Source of the DNA: Haliscomenobacter sp. | GTDB taxonomy: Bacteria; Bacteroidota; Bacteroidia; Chitinophagales; Saprospiraceae | NCBI RefSeq assembly: GCF_016718685.1 | Contig: NZ_JADKCX010000105.1 | Span: 1 to 41,107 of the forward strand | Length of the DNA: 41,107 nt | Direction: 5' to 3' | Part shown: piece by piece, positions 39,781 through 41,107 of the stretch | Position numbering within the stretch: position 1 is the stretch's first letter | Layout of the letters: every line of letters starts with the position of its first letter | Notes under the pieces: generated by a model | The model's input: only the letters and a program-made list of their open reading frames with translations | Told to the model about the DNA's origin: nothing | The model's database searches: none | Made by a program: the position numbers and the translations under genes

Positions 39781-41107
39781 ATGAAGAATCTTCTATTCGC
39801 CCTTTTCACTTTGCTGTGCATCAGCGCAGGGGCGCAAAACCCGGCTTTTCAAAAAATTGATCAACTCCTCACTGGCCTGGCCAAAGACCACCAGTTCAGC
39901 GGCAGCGTGCTGGTCGCCTGGAAAGGTGAGGTATTCAAAAAAGGCTATGGAACAAGCAATCGGGAAGCTCCAAACCTTTACCTTGAAACCATCTCCTGCA
40001 TCGGTTCGGTGACCAAACAATTCACCGGAGCGGCCATCCTCAAACTAGAGATGATGGGCAAGTTGAACGTACAAGACCCCATCACCAAGTACTTTGAGCA
40101 AGTACCTGCCGACAAACAAGGCATCACGCTGCACCACTTGCTCACCCACAGCGCCGGATTCCCCGGGGCCATTGGCGATGATTACGCCAGCATCAACGCC
40201 GACGCTTTTGCCAAATTGGCTTTCGCCGAACCCCTGCTTTTTGCCCCCGGCAAACAGTATGAGTATTCCAACGTGGGCTTCAGCCTACTCGGCATTGTCA
40301 TCGAAAAAATCACGGGTGAGTCTTACGAGGCCTTTTTGAACAAACACCTCTTTAAACCGGCGGGTATGGCGCAAACGGGCTACGTACTGCCCAAATGGGA
40401 AAGCAATCAGGTGGCTACCGGCTACCGCGGCGAACGCAATTGGGGCAAAATCAATGAAAAAAACTGGGCTGCCGATGGTCCCTACTGGCACCTGCGCGCA
40501 AATGGCGGTATCCTGAGTAATGTGGAGGATTTGTACAAATGGCACCAGGCCCTGTTGGGCGAAAAAATCCTGAGCAAAGCGGCCAAAGCCAAGTACTACG
40601 CCAAACACATCGAAGAAGGGGAAGGTGCCGGAAGTTATTATGGTTACGGTTGGGCCATTTTCCCCACGCGCCAAACCACCCTGATTGCCCACAACGGCGG
40701 CAACGGCATCTATTTTTGTGACTTCCTGCGCTACGTGGACGAGGACATCACCGTGATCCTATTGACCAATGCCACCCGCCGCGAATGGAACCGCCTGGCC
40801 ACGGTGTGTGCCCGCACTTGCTTTGACCCAACCTTTGTGCCTGAACTGAAAATTAGCGATGCAAGCAATGCGGTTAGTCCGGATCAAGCGCCTCACCAGG
40901 AACTGATTGACAATTTTTTAAGCGCCATTACCTCCGGTGATGAGGAGAAGATCAAAGCGATGATCGAGGCCAATTTCGCCCCCGGCTTCAAAGAGGATTT
41001 CCCACTGGAGCAACACCTGAAAATTTTGAAAAGAGTGGGAGGAAATATAAAAGGCCATGAATTGGCCACGGTCAATGTGAGTGACCAAGGCATCACCCTC
41101 AATTTTA
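39781..41107 (+). CDS. Exported class C beta-lactamase-like serine hydrolase, 3'-truncated by the window
   Basis: The frame is open from ATG 39781 to the window end (442 codons). A signal peptide (MKNLLFALFTLLCISAGAQ) is followed by the penicillin-binding/beta-lactamase fold: HQFSGSVLVAWKGEVFKKGYG, the catalytic SxxK as IGSVTKQFTG, LTHSAGFPG, the YxN motif in YEYSNVGFSLLG, and the third-box HNGG in LIAHNGGNGIYF. After about residue 370 a second small alpha/beta domain begins (HQELIDNFLSAITSGDEEKIKAMIE), of the kind fused to many such esterases in Bacteroidota. The stretch NREAPNLYLETISCIGS is slightly unlike the usual NREH...TRFRIGS, so paired indels are possible there. Likely a periplasmic esterase or peptidase rather than a resistance enzyme. 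It diverges from the kinase gene. Confidence 0.92.
   Translation, partial: MKNLLFALFTLLCISAGAQNPAFQKIDQLLTGLAKDHQFSGSVLVAWKGEVFKKGYGTSNREAPNLYLETISCIGSVTKQFTGAAILKLEMMGKLNVQDPITKYFEQVPADKQGITLHHLLTHSAGFPGAIGDDYASINADAFAKLAFAEPLLFAPGKQYEYSNVGFSLLGIVIEKITGESYEAFLNKHLFKPAGMAQTGYVLPKWESNQVATGYRGERNWGKINEKNWAADGPYWHLRANGGILSNVEDLYKWHQALLGEKILSKAAKAKYYAKHIEEGEGAGSYYGYGWAIFPTRQTTLIAHNGGNGIYFCDFLRYVDEDITVILLTNATRREWNRLATVCARTCFDPTFVPELKISDASNAVSPDQAPHQELIDNFLSAITSGDEEKIKAMIEANFAPGFKEDFPLEQHLKILKRVGGNIKGHELATVNVSDQGITLNF

Noticed and set aside
39540..39821. 93-codon minus-strand frame upstream of the kinase
   Set aside because: It overlaps the kinase N-terminus and the start of the divergent serine hydrolase; no features of its own.

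Overview
The window is chromosomal DNA from a Bacteroidota bacterium, most likely of the Saprospiraceae (Haliscomenobacter/Lewinella type). Reasons: a vanadium haloperoxidase with a type A type IX secretion system (T9SS) sorting domain, two giant surface proteins with type B (gliding-motility-associated) sorting domains and 'LGRDTxLC' Ig-like repeats, LytS/LytR-type two-component regulation, and moderate GC. The genus is an inference from style, not a database match.

Layout. 1-4151: the 3' part of a secreted alpha-2-macroglobulin gene. 4602-9051 (+): a PVC-type c-type cytochrome dehydrogenase, a Tat-exported sugar-phosphate isomerase/epimerase-like protein and an SDR oxidoreductase, facing a GntP gluconate-type permease (9169-10498, -); together they look like a sugar-acid oxidation and uptake locus. 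10645-10840: a tRNA-like gene containing an extra hairpin, followed by an inside-out relative of that hairpin. 10856-13100: a RING/TerD-like protein convergent with an endonuclease/exonuclease/phosphatase protein. 14110-16330: vanadium-dependent haloperoxidase. 16447-27743 (-): two tandem paralogous T9SS cargo giants (B and A); A is cut by a 1.19-kb ISAs1-family element inside its sorting domain. 27948-29404 (-): sphingosine-1-phosphate-lyase-like PLP enzyme. 29512-31563 (+): aldose 1-epimerase lipoprotein and an arginyl-tRNA-protein-transferase-like protein. 31575-34117 (-): M1 aminopeptidase translationally coupled to a TauE/SafE transporter. 34218-36836 (+): sortilin/BNR-repeat exoprotein. 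36841-39649 (-): histidine kinase, LytTR response regulator and FAH-family hydrolase. 39781-end (+): class C beta-lactamase-like serine hydrolase, running off the window.

Many genes carry single-base frameshifts, concentrated at about 1-3.2 kb, 4.6-5.7 kb, 7.2-9.0 kb, 16.1-20.4 kb and 24.0-25.4 kb, while long intact frames occur elsewhere. Several sit in homopolymers, and the reading frame resumes with conserved protein sequence, so most look like sequencing or assembly indels rather than gene decay. I therefore annotate whole genes across them.

The intergenic DNA is unusually rich in long palindromes: 6854-6962, 8104-8227, 10678-10837, 16336-16446, 27766-27925, 30749-30782 and 38438-38551. 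Two compact hairpins (13088-13105 and 36830-36847) contain both stop codons of convergent gene pairs. These elements, the tRNA-like hairpin pair and the mosaic, IS-interrupted surface-protein pair are the most unusual content.
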